Assembly (NCBI RefSeq): GCF_000633455.1
Contig: NZ_AYMG01000008.1
Coordinates: 186,001-250,000, forward strand
DNA length: 64,000 nt
DNA from: Pedobacter jeongneungensis
GTDB taxonomy: Bacteria; Bacteroidota; Bacteroidia; Sphingobacteriales; Sphingobacteriaceae
Direction of reading: 5' to 3'
Part shown: positions 45,819 to 52,950 of the stretch, piece by piece
How the letters are laid out: every line of letters begins with the position of its first letter
Position numbering within the stretch: position 1 is the first letter of the stretch
Program-made: the position numbers and the translations under genes
The notes under the pieces: model-generated
The model's database searches: none
What the model was told of the DNA's origin: nothing
What the model saw: only the letters and a program-made list of their open reading frames with translations

Positions 45819-45844
45819 TTTAGGGAGGCTTTAACCTCCCTAAA
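45819..45844 (-). terminator. Hairpin between the Met-rich gene and the peroxiredoxin gene
   Basis: TTTAGGGAGG (45819-45828) and CCTCCCTAAA (45835-45844) form a perfect 10-bp stem. The following U-run on the minus strand is weak, so it could reduce but not block readthrough, letting the small Met-rich gene be expressed more than the peroxiredoxin gene. Confidence 0.55.
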
Positions 45845-45851
45845 GCTGTTT

Positions 45852-46115
45852 TTACATTTTACTTTTCGACATTTTATCTTTAGCCATTTTAGATTTCTCC
45901 ATTTTGGCTTTTTTCATCGAATCGGTTTTCATTTTGTCCATTTTACTTTTTTCCATTTTATCCATTTTCTTTTTGTCCATTTTTTCTTGTTTCATTTTAG
46001 ACATTTTTTCCTGAAGCGGACTGTTTGCTGAAGCAAATGTTGGTAACGAAAGACTAGCCACAACTAAAGTAGCCATAAACAATTTTCCTGCTGATTTTAA
46101 GATTTGATTTTTCAT
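45852..46115 (-). CDS. Secreted methionine- and lysine-rich repeat peptide (MrpX / MxKDx-like)
   Basis: This 87-residue protein has a Sec signal ending near residue 30 (PTFASA). The 57-residue mature part contains 12 Met and 21 Lys, with no Cys and no aromatic residues, built from units such as KMDKMEKSKM. It resembles the pentapeptide MxKDx repeat family and the MrpX protein of Azospira, whose Met residues are oxidised by hypochlorite and then reduced by a YedY-type reductase. An ECF promoter identical in form to that of the neighbouring sigma gene lies 25 nt upstream. Sequence similarity in such low-complexity peptides is weak; the context is the stronger argument. Metal binding is an alternative. 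Confidence 0.82.
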   Translation of the reverse strand: MKNQILKSAGKLFMATLVVASLSLPTFASANSPLQEKMSKMKQEKMDKKKMDKMEKSKMDKMKTDSMKKAKMEKSKMAKDKMSKSKM

Positions 46116-46139
46116 GTTGTTTTGTGTTTTATTTAGTCC

Positions 46140-46168
46140 TTAGTCGAAGCAAAAATTAAAACCTTACA
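46140..46168 (-). promoter_or_regulatory. ECF-sigma promoter of the Met-rich peptide gene
   Basis: On the minus strand TGTAAGG (46168-46162), 15 nt, CGACTAA (46146-46140). The two boxes and the spacing are the same as at the two promoters between the sigma gene and the DUF1223 gene. The -10 box ends 24 nt before the ATG at 46115. Confidence 0.85.
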
Positions 46169-46175
46169 ATTAAAA

Positions 46176-46442
46176 TCAATTTTTATTTATTTCTTTTTCA
46201 ATATTTTCTTTCATTGTTTTTTTAAAGGCTTCGTCGAGTTTAAAATCCTCGTTATTAAACCCCACAAACACCTGGTTAATCAATATACTTTGTTGCTGAT
46301 AGATTTTACAAACGGAGCAACCGGCCAAATGGATATGCAATTGCAGGGTTTCGGCAGCGGTAATTTTTCCTGCAAGCTTTTTTTCGATCAGAAAAGTAGC
46401 CTGTTTGCAATTATAAATGATGTTTTTCAGTGCGCTTTTCAT
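46176..46442 (-). CDS. Zinc-finger-type anti-sigma factor
   Basis: This 88-residue protein contains the anti-sigma zinc signature H38-xxx-C42-xx-C45 (HLAGCSVC) with an additional Cys at position 12. It has no membrane helix, so it is a soluble ZAS-type regulator; loss of zinc on Cys oxidation would release the sigma factor. It starts 1 bp after the ECF sigma gene, so the two are coupled. It is followed directly by the ECF promoter of the Met-rich gene. Confidence 0.9.
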   Translation of the reverse strand: MKSALKNIIYNCKQATFLIEKKLAGKITAAETLQLHIHLAGCSVCKIYQQQSILINQVFVGFNNEDFKLDEAFKKTMKENIEKEINKN

Positions 46443-46443
46443 A

Positions 46444-47043
46444 TCAGTTCCAGTTTTTTTGAAGGCAGGCCCTCAGGTTAAGTTTCGTGCGGTGCATAAT
46501 TACCCAAAAATTAGCCGACGTAAGTTTAAGTTCGGCACAAATCAGTTCTGAGGCAAGATCGTCCAGGTGTTTCATCGAAAACACCGAAAGCCACAATCCG
46601 GGGAGCTTGCTTAAACATTCATTCAGTATTGCCCCCAGTTCTTTCACCAGCAAAGGATTATCTACCTCTAATCCAAACGCCTGCGGACGGTATTTTTCAT
46701 TCCAATGGCCAGTGTCTGCATCAAAAAAATCCTGCTGTTCCTGCACAGCATCCTTTTCCTTTAGCTCTTTTAAGCCACCTGAAGAACGTTTCCGGTAAAA
46801 ATCAGCAATCTTATTTTTTAAAATGGCGGTGAGCCAGGTTTTCTCGTTACTGTTTCCCTTAAAACGCTCTGCTTGTTGCAAACCAGCCAAAAAAGTATCC
46901 TGTACCAGATCTTTGGCTACTTCTTCATCCCGCAGCCTCGACATGGCAAACCCGTACAGGTAATCAGCATATTTTTCAACCCAGCTTAGTGGATCTGAAT
47001 GAAGTTTTTCGGCCGTTATATCCCGGCCAGTATCGTTTTGCAT
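46444..47043 (-). CDS. ECF RNA polymerase sigma factor
   Basis: This 199-residue sigma-70 relative has region 2 (DYLYGFAMSRLRDEEVAKDLVQDTFLAGLQ) and region 4 (LASELICAELKLTSANFWVIMHRTKLNLRACLQ). The length matches ECF sigma factors. Its anti-sigma gene follows at once. An ECF-type promoter lies 39 nt upstream, and the same promoter form precedes the DUF1223 operon and the Met-rich gene, so it most likely activates itself and both neighbours. The architecture matches sigma-anti-sigma control of hypochlorite defence genes in Azospira (SigF/NrsF). Confidence 0.95.
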   Translation of the reverse strand: MQNDTGRDITAEKLHSDPLSWVEKYADYLYGFAMSRLRDEEVAKDLVQDTFLAGLQQAERFKGNSNEKTWLTAILKNKIADFYRKRSSGGLKELKEKDAVQEQQDFFDADTGHWNEKYRPQAFGLEVDNPLLVKELGAILNECLSKLPGLWLSVFSMKHLDDLASELICAELKLTSANFWVIMHRTKLNLRACLQKNWN

Positions 47044-47082
47044 CTTTTTAGATTATCTTGTATAAATATAATGCTTAATCTT

Positions 47083-47111
47083 TTAGTCGCATGCGGTACT
47101 ACATCCTTACA
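47083..47111 (-). promoter_or_regulatory. ECF-sigma promoter of the sigma gene
   Basis: On the minus strand TGTAAGG (47111-47105), 15 nt, CGACTAA (47089-47083). It is back to back with the promoter of the DUF1223 operon; the two -35 boxes form the inverted repeat ATCCTTACA/TGTAAGGAT (47103-47111, 47128-47136). Confidence 0.85.
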
Positions 47112-47127
47112 ATTATTTTATTTTTTC

Positions 47128-47156
47128 TGTAAGGATTGTAAATCAGAAACGACTAA
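47128..47156 (+). promoter_or_regulatory. ECF-sigma promoter of the DUF1223/molybdoenzyme operon
   Basis: TGTAAGG (47128-47134), 15 nt, CGACTAA (47150-47156). It ends 11 nt before the ATG at 47168 and 17 nt before an in-frame ATG at 47174, so the leader is very short and the later ATG may be the real start. Confidence 0.85.
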
Positions 47157-47167
47157 ACTTAAAATTG

Positions 47168-47962
47168 ATGACCATGATCAGAAAAATAGCATTGCCTCTG
47201 TTGTCGATAAGCGTTATTAGCGTTGCTTTTACCGCAGACCTTAGCACTACACCAAAATCCACTGATACTGGTTTTGCAGTTGTAGAACTTTTTACTTCTG
47301 AAGGCTGCTCAAGCTGTCCACCGGCCGATGCATTACTGGCCGAGATTGAAAAGGAAACCCCAAAAAAACCTGTTTATCTGCTTGCTTTCCATGTAGATTA
47401 TTGGGACAGACTGGGTTGGAAAGACAGCTTTAGCAATGCAAAATTTTCTGCCCGACAGAATGAATACGCCAATTGGCTCAACCTCAAAACGGTATATACT
47501 CCTCAGGCAGTGGTAAACGGAAGTATGGAATTTATCGGTTCGGATGAAAAAATTTTGCGGAACAGGATCAATACAATGCTTACAAAACCATCAACAGATC
47601 ATTTAGAAATCTCGTTAGGGAAAACCGACAGGCACAACCTTATTTTAAATTATAATACCAATCAGCAAACCAATGGTTATGTGCTTGCAGTTGCGTTGGT
47701 AACGCAAAAAGCGAGCAATAAAGTTTTAAAAGGTGAAAACAAAGGCAGAACACTTAGCCATGTTCAGGTTGTACGGCAGTTCGACACTTTCCAGCTGCAA
47801 GGCAAAACCAATGGATCGGTAAATGTGCAGGTAGATCAATCAAACGGAGAAATCCCCTCAGAACTGATCGCTTTTTTACAGCACGCCAAAACGGGTAAAA
47901 TAACCGCAGCATCAAAACTAAATACATTGTTAAATAGCCAATTAAGCAATAAATCCAACTGA
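47168..47962 (+). CDS. DUF1223 secreted thioredoxin-fold protein
   Basis: The protein is about 264 residues, with ATG at 47168 or 47174. It has a signal segment (to about residue 20) and a thioredoxin-like fold: FAVVELFTSEGCSSCPPADALL has a CSSC redox pair typical of DUF1223, then AFHVDYWDRLGWKDSFSN. It should act in the periplasm as a thiol redox protein. It is the first gene of the ECF-controlled operon with cytochrome b and the molybdoenzyme, which suggests a role in electron delivery or oxidative damage repair; this role is inferred. Confidence 0.9.
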   Translation: MTMIRKIALPLLSISVISVAFTADLSTTPKSTDTGFAVVELFTSEGCSSCPPADALLAEIEKETPKKPVYLLAFHVDYWDRLGWKDSFSNAKFSARQNEYANWLNLKTVYTPQAVVNGSMEFIGSDEKILRNRINTMLTKPSTDHLEISLGKTDRHNLILNYNTNQQTNGYVLAVALVTQKASNKVLKGENKGRTLSHVQVVRQFDTFQLQGKTNGSVNVQVDQSNGEIPSELIAFLQHAKTGKITAASKLNTLLNSQLSNKSN

Positions 47963-47984
47963 TAAGCCTTTGCGTTTATCAGTT
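47957..47984. repeat. Palindrome between DUF1223 and the cytochrome b gene
   Basis: AACTGATAA (47957-47965) and TTATCAGTT (47976-47984) form a 9-bp stem around the DUF1223 stop codon. No T-run follows, so it is more likely an mRNA stability element than a terminator. Confidence 0.5.
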
Positions 47985-47999
47985 GTAAACCGCCCCACC

Positions 48000-48716
48000 A
48001 TGAAAGTAATCAAAGAAAAACATTCGCTTTTAATGCGGTGGACACACTGGGTAAATTTCCCTGTACTTGCCATTATGATCTGGAGCGGATTATTCATTTA
48101 TTGGGCCAACGATGCTTATGGCATTTCCATTTTCGGATTTACGCTCATCAAATTTTTCCCCGAATGGTTTTATGATTATTTCCATATTCCACAGCGTTTG
48201 GCCGAAGGGATGGCCTTTCATTTTCTGTTTATGTGGTTCTTTTTCATCAACGGACTGCTCTATGTTGTTTATACCGTTTTTTCGGGCGCATGGCGTGAAC
48301 TTTTGCCTAATAAAAACTCGTTTAAAGAAGCCTGGCTGGTGTTGCTGCACGATCTTCATATCCGAAAAACGGTTCCCCCGCAAAAGAAATATAATGCGGC
48401 ACAGCGGATAGCCTATAGTGCGATCATTTTTATGGGCTTAGGCTCAGTGATTACAGGATTAGCCATTTACAAGCCCGTTCAATTCTACTGGATCTGCTGG
48501 TTATGTGGTGGTTATCATTTTGCACGAATCCTCCATTTCGCGTTAACGATAGGTTATGTATTTTTCTTTCTGATCCACATTGTCCAGGTTGCGCTGGCCG
48601 GCTGGAATAATTTTAGGGCGGTAATTGCCGGATTCGAAGTGATAGAAGATCAGGCTCAGCCGAAAGTTCAGGAATTAACGATTGAAACTGAAGATAAAGA
48701 TGAAAACAAATCATAA
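48000..48716 (+). CDS. Cytochrome b561/thiosulfate-reductase-type membrane subunit
   Basis: From the ATG at 48000 the protein has 238 residues and about four to five membrane helices. HSLLMRWTHWVNFPVLAIMIWSGLFIYW starts the first helix with the His-Trp pattern of di-haem b561-type subunits, and FARILHFALTIGYVFFFLIHIVQ carries further His residues. It is expected to anchor and feed electrons to the periplasmic molybdoenzyme encoded next. Its stop lies inside the start of that gene (17-bp overlap), indicating translational coupling. In Azospira the analogous protein is YedZ1. Confidence 0.9.
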   Translation: MKVIKEKHSLLMRWTHWVNFPVLAIMIWSGLFIYWANDAYGISIFGFTLIKFFPEWFYDYFHIPQRLAEGMAFHFLFMWFFFINGLLYVVYTVFSGAWRELLPNKNSFKEAWLVLLHDLHIRKTVPPQKKYNAAQRIAYSAIIFMGLGSVITGLAIYKPVQFYWICWLCGGYHFARILHFALTIGYVFFFLIHIVQVALAGWNNFRAVIAGFEVIEDQAQPKVQELTIETEDKDENKS

Positions 48717-49491
48717 AAAAACGGTTAAAATCCCTTTAACCGTTGATCAAAAAATCAAGAGGCGTACTTTTATTTCATTCGGTACTTTTTTAGCACTTGG
48801 AAGCGGTGCATTTGTAGGCTGGAAATGGCTTTTAAATGCACCTGAAGAAACTGCGGGTATTACTGCAGGCGCGAGAGCCCCTTTACGCAGGGCGTTAAAT
48901 AAAACAGAACTCTTTTTCCGTAATTTTTTCAGCAATAAACACCTGGTTAAAACCTATCCAAAAGAGGAAGCCGCAAAAATACCAAGGATAAACAGTTTGA
49001 TCGGTATCGAAGATGATGAAGACTTCGACATTGCCACATGGAAACTTCAGGTTAAACTTAACAACCAGAAAAACAGGTACATTACCATAGAAGAGATAAA
49101 AGCCTTACCCAAAACAGAAATTGTGTACGATTTTAAGTGTGTGGAAGGTTGGGACGAGATCCAACATTGGGCTGGCGTAAAATTGAGTGATTTTCTAACA
49201 CATTTTCAACTCGAAAACGAAGCAGAAAAACAATATATGGGTTTAGAAACCCCAAATGGCGCCTATTATGTGGGTTTAGAAAGAGAAAGCATCCTCCATC
49301 CCCAAACGCTCTTAGCTTATGAAATGAACGGTAAAGCCATCAGTACTGAACATGGCGCACCTTTAAGGTTGATTATACCTGTAAAATATGGCATCAAAAA
49401 CTTAAAACGGATCGGAATGATGTCTTTTAGCAATAGCAGGCCAAAAGATTATTGGGCCGAGCAGGGTTATGATTATTATTCGGGTTTATAG
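48700..49491 (+). CDS. Tat-exported molybdopterin oxidoreductase (YedY/sulfite oxidase type)
   Basis: This 263-residue protein overlaps the cytochrome gene by 17 bp and starts at ATG 48700. It has a twin-arginine signal (K-R-R-T-F-I-S-F, Arg21-Arg22) and a hydrophobic segment. The mature part is the PF00174 sulfite-oxidase fold, with the Mo-ligating Cys147 in FKCVEGWDEIQHWAGVKL. There is no haem domain, so electrons come from the membrane cytochrome b. By analogy with YedY it may reduce methionine sulfoxide in periplasmic proteins, including the Met-rich peptide encoded nearby. Sulfite oxidation is the alternative; the tauE-like gene in the next operon would fit that. Confidence 0.9.
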   Translation: MKTNHKKTVKIPLTVDQKIKRRTFISFGTFLALGSGAFVGWKWLLNAPEETAGITAGARAPLRRALNKTELFFRNFFSNKHLVKTYPKEEAAKIPRINSLIGIEDDEDFDIATWKLQVKLNNQKNRYITIEEIKALPKTEIVYDFKCVEGWDEIQHWAGVKLSDFLTHFQLENEAEKQYMGLETPNGAYYVGLERESILHPQTLLAYEMNGKAISTEHGAPLRLIIPVKYGIKNLKRIGMMSFSNSRPKDYWAEQGYDYYSGL

Positions 49492-49492
49492 C

Positions 49493-49521
49493 TGATCTGG
49501 AGATAAATAACCTCCAGATCA
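49493..49521. terminator. Convergent hairpin after the molybdoenzyme gene
   Basis: TGATCTGGAG (49493-49502) pairs exactly with CTCCAGATCA (49512-49521) between the ends of the molybdoenzyme gene and tatA. The T-runs are weak. Confidence 0.5.
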
Positions 49522-49543
49522 AACCATCGGTGCGATTGAATTA

Positions 49544-49726
49544 TTAAGCCTGTTTCGGAACTTCCGGTTTCTCTTCTTCCTGCCCCGCTTTAAATTCTTT
49601 TATTCCCTTGCCAAGACCTTTCATTAATTCAGGGATTTTTTTACCGCCGAACAATAATAAAACAGCAACTCCAACAAGGATCAGTTCAGGCCCTCCAAGT
49701 AAGGCGGCAATGGTTGTATTTAACAT
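49544..49726 (-). CDS. tatA: Twin-arginine translocase subunit TatA/E
   Basis: This 60-residue protein has one N-terminal membrane helix ([35 protein letters not shown]), the FGxxKxPE hinge and a charged amphipathic tail, the standard TatA form. It forms the export pore for folded proteins with twin-arginine signals. It is convergent with the gene of a molybdoenzyme that carries such a signal, so the association is likely functional. TatC is not in the window. Confidence 0.94.
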   Translation of the reverse strand: MLNTTIAALLGGPELILVGVAVLLLFGGKKIPELMKGLGKGIKEFKAGQEEEKPEVPKQA

Positions 49727-49882
49727 TTTGTTTTGATTTAAGTGATACCTCTACACTTACGCATAAAACAGTGTTTTGGTTCTCGGTTGTGAAATTTAAA
49801 ATAAATTAAAAAAAATGATTTTATTTTAAAGTAATTTTCAAACTGAAACGTCTACCCCTACAACAAACCTAAAATCTTCTTT

Positions 49883-50113
49883 ATGATAGCCGTTTTCAAA
49901 ACAAATGTATCCTCAGATAGCGAGTTAAATGAAATCAGTCCGTTACTGAACAGCCGCTTCAAAGAAATCAAATGGAACATCGATCTGTGGGATAGCGATA
50001 AAATCCTCCGGGTAGACTCGCCGAGAGATTGGACCAAAGAAATAACCGAACTCTTTAACAGCATTGGTTTACGTTGCATTAATCTCGAAATTTTTCATTC
50101 TGAGCCATTTTGA
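49883..50113 (+). CDS. Small hypothetical protein, 76 aa
   Basis: This cytosolic-looking protein has a ferredoxin-like alpha/beta pattern: MIAVFKTNV strand, LNEISPLLNSRF helix, KWNIDLWDSDKILRV, EITELFNSIGL and a final strand. It resembles heavy-metal-associated (HMA)-type folds in shape but lacks the CxxC pair. It lies between tatA and the Moco operon. No function is proposed. Confidence 0.65.
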   Translation: MIAVFKTNVSSDSELNEISPLLNSRFKEIKWNIDLWDSDKILRVDSPRDWTKEITELFNSIGLRCINLEIFHSEPF

Positions 50114-50257
50114 TTTAATTTTAAAAAAATTATAAAGCATATCTGCATGAAGATCACCTTCAGCATATAAATTTTTATTGCCCAAACAAAGCTATATCTT
50201 TCTCTTTCACCATTTGTAATAGATTATCATTAAATTGCAGCTATTACATCATCCTTA

Positions 50258-51373
50258 ATGAAAGAAATTACCGATATACTTAGGGCCTATCAAAAAGCGA
50301 CAAAGGAAAAGAAGCAAACTGCCTTAGTAACGGTGGTTAAAGTAGAAGGTTCTTCTTACCGAAGACCAGGTGCCAGGATGCTGATTACCGAAGATGGCCA
50401 GTTAACCGGCGCCATTAGCGGAGGCTGTTTAGAGGGTGATGCTTTACGAAAAGCACTTTCGGCAATTGTACAACAGGAAAACAGGCTCATTACATACGAT
50501 ACTACCGACGAAGATGATGCCAAATTTGGTGTTCAGTTGGGTTGTAACGGCATTGTACATATCCTTTTCGAACCCATTATCGAAACAGATAAATTAAACC
50601 CAATTGCTATCTTAACAGCATTGCAATATAAAAGAGAAGATGCCATATTAGTAACACTTTTTGCCTTAAATGGGAAACAGCAGCCGGGAACCAGTATGCT
50701 TTTTAGAAAAGATACTATCCTGTCAAAAATACCTAAGGAAATTGAAGAGGCTATAAAAAAAGATGCCGGAAAAGTTTTTGCCGATAAAACAACAACTTTT
50801 AAAGTATATCCTTATGGTGATCAGGAAATAGATGCTTTTATAGAACTCATCCATCCTCCTGTTTCTTTAATGATAGCAGGAGCTGGAAATGATGCACAGC
50901 CTTTGGCCGAAATGGCCTACCTTTTAGGCTGGGAAGTAACCATAATTGATGGCAGACCTACCCATGCCACAGCACAGCGTTTTACAAATGCGACCAAAAT
51001 CCTGGTAAGTAAACCCGAAAATGTATTAAACCAAATCGATACAGATGAGCAAACCGCTTTTGTATTGATGACACATAATTACAATTATGATATCGAGCTG
51101 CTTAAACACTTATTAAGTACCAAAGCGCCATATATCGGCACACTGGGGCCAAAGAAAAAACTCCTTAGAATGCTGGGTGAACTAAACCTTGCCACGCCTG
51201 AAAATGAAAACCGCGTACACGGACCAATCGGCCTGGATATTGGTGCAGAAACAGCCGAAGAGATAGCCATTTCCATCCTGGCAGAGATAAAATCGGTATT
51301 TACAGGTGCTTCAGCAGTTTTTTTAAAGGATAAAAAGAACCCGATCCATGTTTATGGATTAACCAATAATTAG
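50258..51373 (+). CDS. XdhC/CoxI-family molybdenum cofactor insertion protein
   Basis: This 371-residue protein has the XdhC N-terminal part (GSSYRRPGARMLITEDGQLTGAISGGCLEGDALRKAL) and the C-terminal Rossmann part (LMIAGAGNDAQPLAEMAYLLGWEVTIIDGRPTHATAQRF). XdhC proteins hold and sulfurate Moco for xanthine-dehydrogenase-type enzymes. It opens a ten-gene, nearly gapless Moco operon, and the next gene starts at the base after its stop. No Mo-hydroxylase is encoded in the window, so its client must be elsewhere. No Moco riboswitch was seen upstream. Confidence 0.94.
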   Translation: MKEITDILRAYQKATKEKKQTALVTVVKVEGSSYRRPGARMLITEDGQLTGAISGGCLEGDALRKALSAIVQQENRLITYDTTDEDDAKFGVQLGCNGIVHILFEPIIETDKLNPIAILTALQYKREDAILVTLFALNGKQQPGTSMLFRKDTILSKIPKEIEEAIKKDAGKVFADKTTTFKVYPYGDQEIDAFIELIHPPVSLMIAGAGNDAQPLAEMAYLLGWEVTIIDGRPTHATAQRFTNATKILVSKPENVLNQIDTDEQTAFVLMTHNYNYDIELLKHLLSTKAPYIGTLGPKKKLLRMLGELNLATPENENRVHGPIGLDIGAETAEEIAISILAEIKSVFTGASAVFLKDKKNPIHVYGLTNN

Positions 51374-51964
51374 ATGGATACTACGATCATCATTTTGGCA
51401 GCAGGCAATTCTTCTCGCATGGGAACACCAAAGCAACTTTTAAATTATAAAGGTAAAACGCTGCTTCAAACTGTGATAGATGAAGCTTTAAAAACAAATC
51501 CCCTTCTGCTTACTTTGGTTTTAGGCGCAAATGCTGACGAAATATTAGCAAAACATCAAAACAATCAGGTCAATTTTGTAATCAACCAAAATTGGGAAAG
51601 CGGAATGGCTTCGGGCATTGCTGCAGGACTTTCTGCTGTGATCGAAAAAAACGACAAAACAGAAACTATCATTATTGCAGTAGCTGATCAGGTTTTTATA
51701 AAAATGAGTACCTTTAATAACTTAATCGAAAAGCATCAGGAAACCGGCAAAAATATCATTGCCAGTGCTTATGCCGGAACGATTGGTACCCCTGTTTTGT
51801 TCGGAAAACATTATTTTGATGCACTTTTAGCCCTAAAAGGGACCGAGAGCGCCAAAAATATATTAAAACAGCATCCACAGGATGTAGAAACAGTGGTTTT
51901 TGAAGGTGGTGAATTTGACATTGATACAGAAACCGATTACAATAATTTAATCAGCCAGGAATGA
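51374..51964 (+). CDS. mocA: Molybdenum cofactor cytidylyltransferase-like (MocA/MobA family)
   Basis: The 196-residue nucleotidyltransferase has the signature LAAGNSSRMGTPKQLLNYKGKTLLQ, then GADQVF-like ADQVFIKMSTF and GTIGTPVLFGKHYF. The KQLL form in place of the MobA sequence fits MocA, which makes the CMP form of Moco used by xanthine-dehydrogenase-type enzymes; pairing with xdhC supports this. It overlaps moaA by 4 bp. Confidence 0.88.
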   Translation: MDTTIIILAAGNSSRMGTPKQLLNYKGKTLLQTVIDEALKTNPLLLTLVLGANADEILAKHQNNQVNFVINQNWESGMASGIAAGLSAVIEKNDKTETIIIAVADQVFIKMSTFNNLIEKHQETGKNIIASAYAGTIGTPVLFGKHYFDALLALKGTESAKNILKQHPQDVETVVFEGGEFDIDTETDYNNLISQE

Positions 51965-52941
51965 TAGCAGATTCTTTCGGAAGAGTACATGATTACCTGC
52001 GGATATCGCTTACCGATAACTGTAATTTTCGCTGTTTTTATTGCATGCCGGAGGAAGAGTACGATTTCACTCCCGCTTCCAGGTTAATGCAAACCGACGA
52101 AATTATCAAACTTGCGGAAATTTTTGTGGCCAATGGCGTAAAAAAAATCAGGCTTACAGGCGGAGAGCCCTTGGTAAGGAAGGATGCGGCCCAAATTATT
52201 GCTGCATTAGGCAAACTTCCGGTAGAATTGGTAATCACCACCAATGGAACCCGCATTGCCGAAATGCTGCCTGTACTAAAAGATGCAGGTATTAAAACCA
52301 TCAACATCAGCCTGGATACCTTACAGCCCGAAAAATTCTTTATGGTTACCAGAAGGGATGTATTTCATCAGGTGCGTAGCAATATAGAACTGCTTTTGCA
52401 GCATAAAATTAGGGTAAAGATTAACATGGTGGTGATGAAAGGCCTTAATGATAATGAAATCAACGATTTTATTAACTGGACTAAACACAATCCTATTCAG
52501 GTTCGTTTTATTGAATTTATGCCCTTTAGCGGCAATAGGTGGACAAGTAACCAGATGTTTTCTTTAGCCGAAATTCTAGCGCTTGTTGAAAAGAATTTTT
52601 CGGTATTGCCTGTTAAGGGAGAACCTAATGATACAGCCAAACATTTTATGATCCCTGGTCACGAAGGTTCTTTTGCCATTATCAGTACCATGACACACCC
52701 TTTTTGTGGTACTTGCAACCGTATGCGACTAACCGCTGATGGAAAACTAAAAAACTGCCTTTTTTCTGACAGCGAAACCGATTTGCTTACTGCTTTGAGG
52801 AAGAACGAAGACGTGCTTCCTTTAATCCAATCGGCAATTTGGAGCAAAAAACAGGCCTTAGGCGGACAATTATCCAGCGATTTTGAAAAAATAGACGCTG
52901 CAGCCATTCAAAACAGAAGTATGATTACTATTGGAGGATAA
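51961..52941 (+). CDS. moaA: GTP 3',8-cyclase, radical SAM
   Basis: This 326-residue protein carries out the first Moco step. The radical-SAM cluster is C-NFR-C-FY-C near the N-terminus (residues ~20-28), the SAM/GTP region includes RLTGGEPLVR, and the second cluster is CGTCNRMRLTADGKLKNC near residue 255. It ends in Ile-Gly-Gly, the terminal GG tail needed for MoaA activity. It overlaps mocA by 4 bp and is 9 bp from moeA. Confidence 0.97.
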   Translation: MIADSFGRVHDYLRISLTDNCNFRCFYCMPEEEYDFTPASRLMQTDEIIKLAEIFVANGVKKIRLTGGEPLVRKDAAQIIAALGKLPVELVITTNGTRIAEMLPVLKDAGIKTINISLDTLQPEKFFMVTRRDVFHQVRSNIELLLQHKIRVKINMVVMKGLNDNEINDFINWTKHNPIQVRFIEFMPFSGNRWTSNQMFSLAEILALVEKNFSVLPVKGEPNDTAKHFMIPGHEGSFAIISTMTHPFCGTCNRMRLTADGKLKNCLFSDSETDLLTALRKNEDVLPLIQSAIWSKKQALGGQLSSDFEKIDAAAIQNRSMITIGG

Positions 52942-52950
52942 AAAATTTTC

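Noticed and set aside
50114..50257. Possible Moco riboswitch before xdhC
   Set aside because: I could not find the expected conserved hairpins; the region is AT-rich without a convincing fold.
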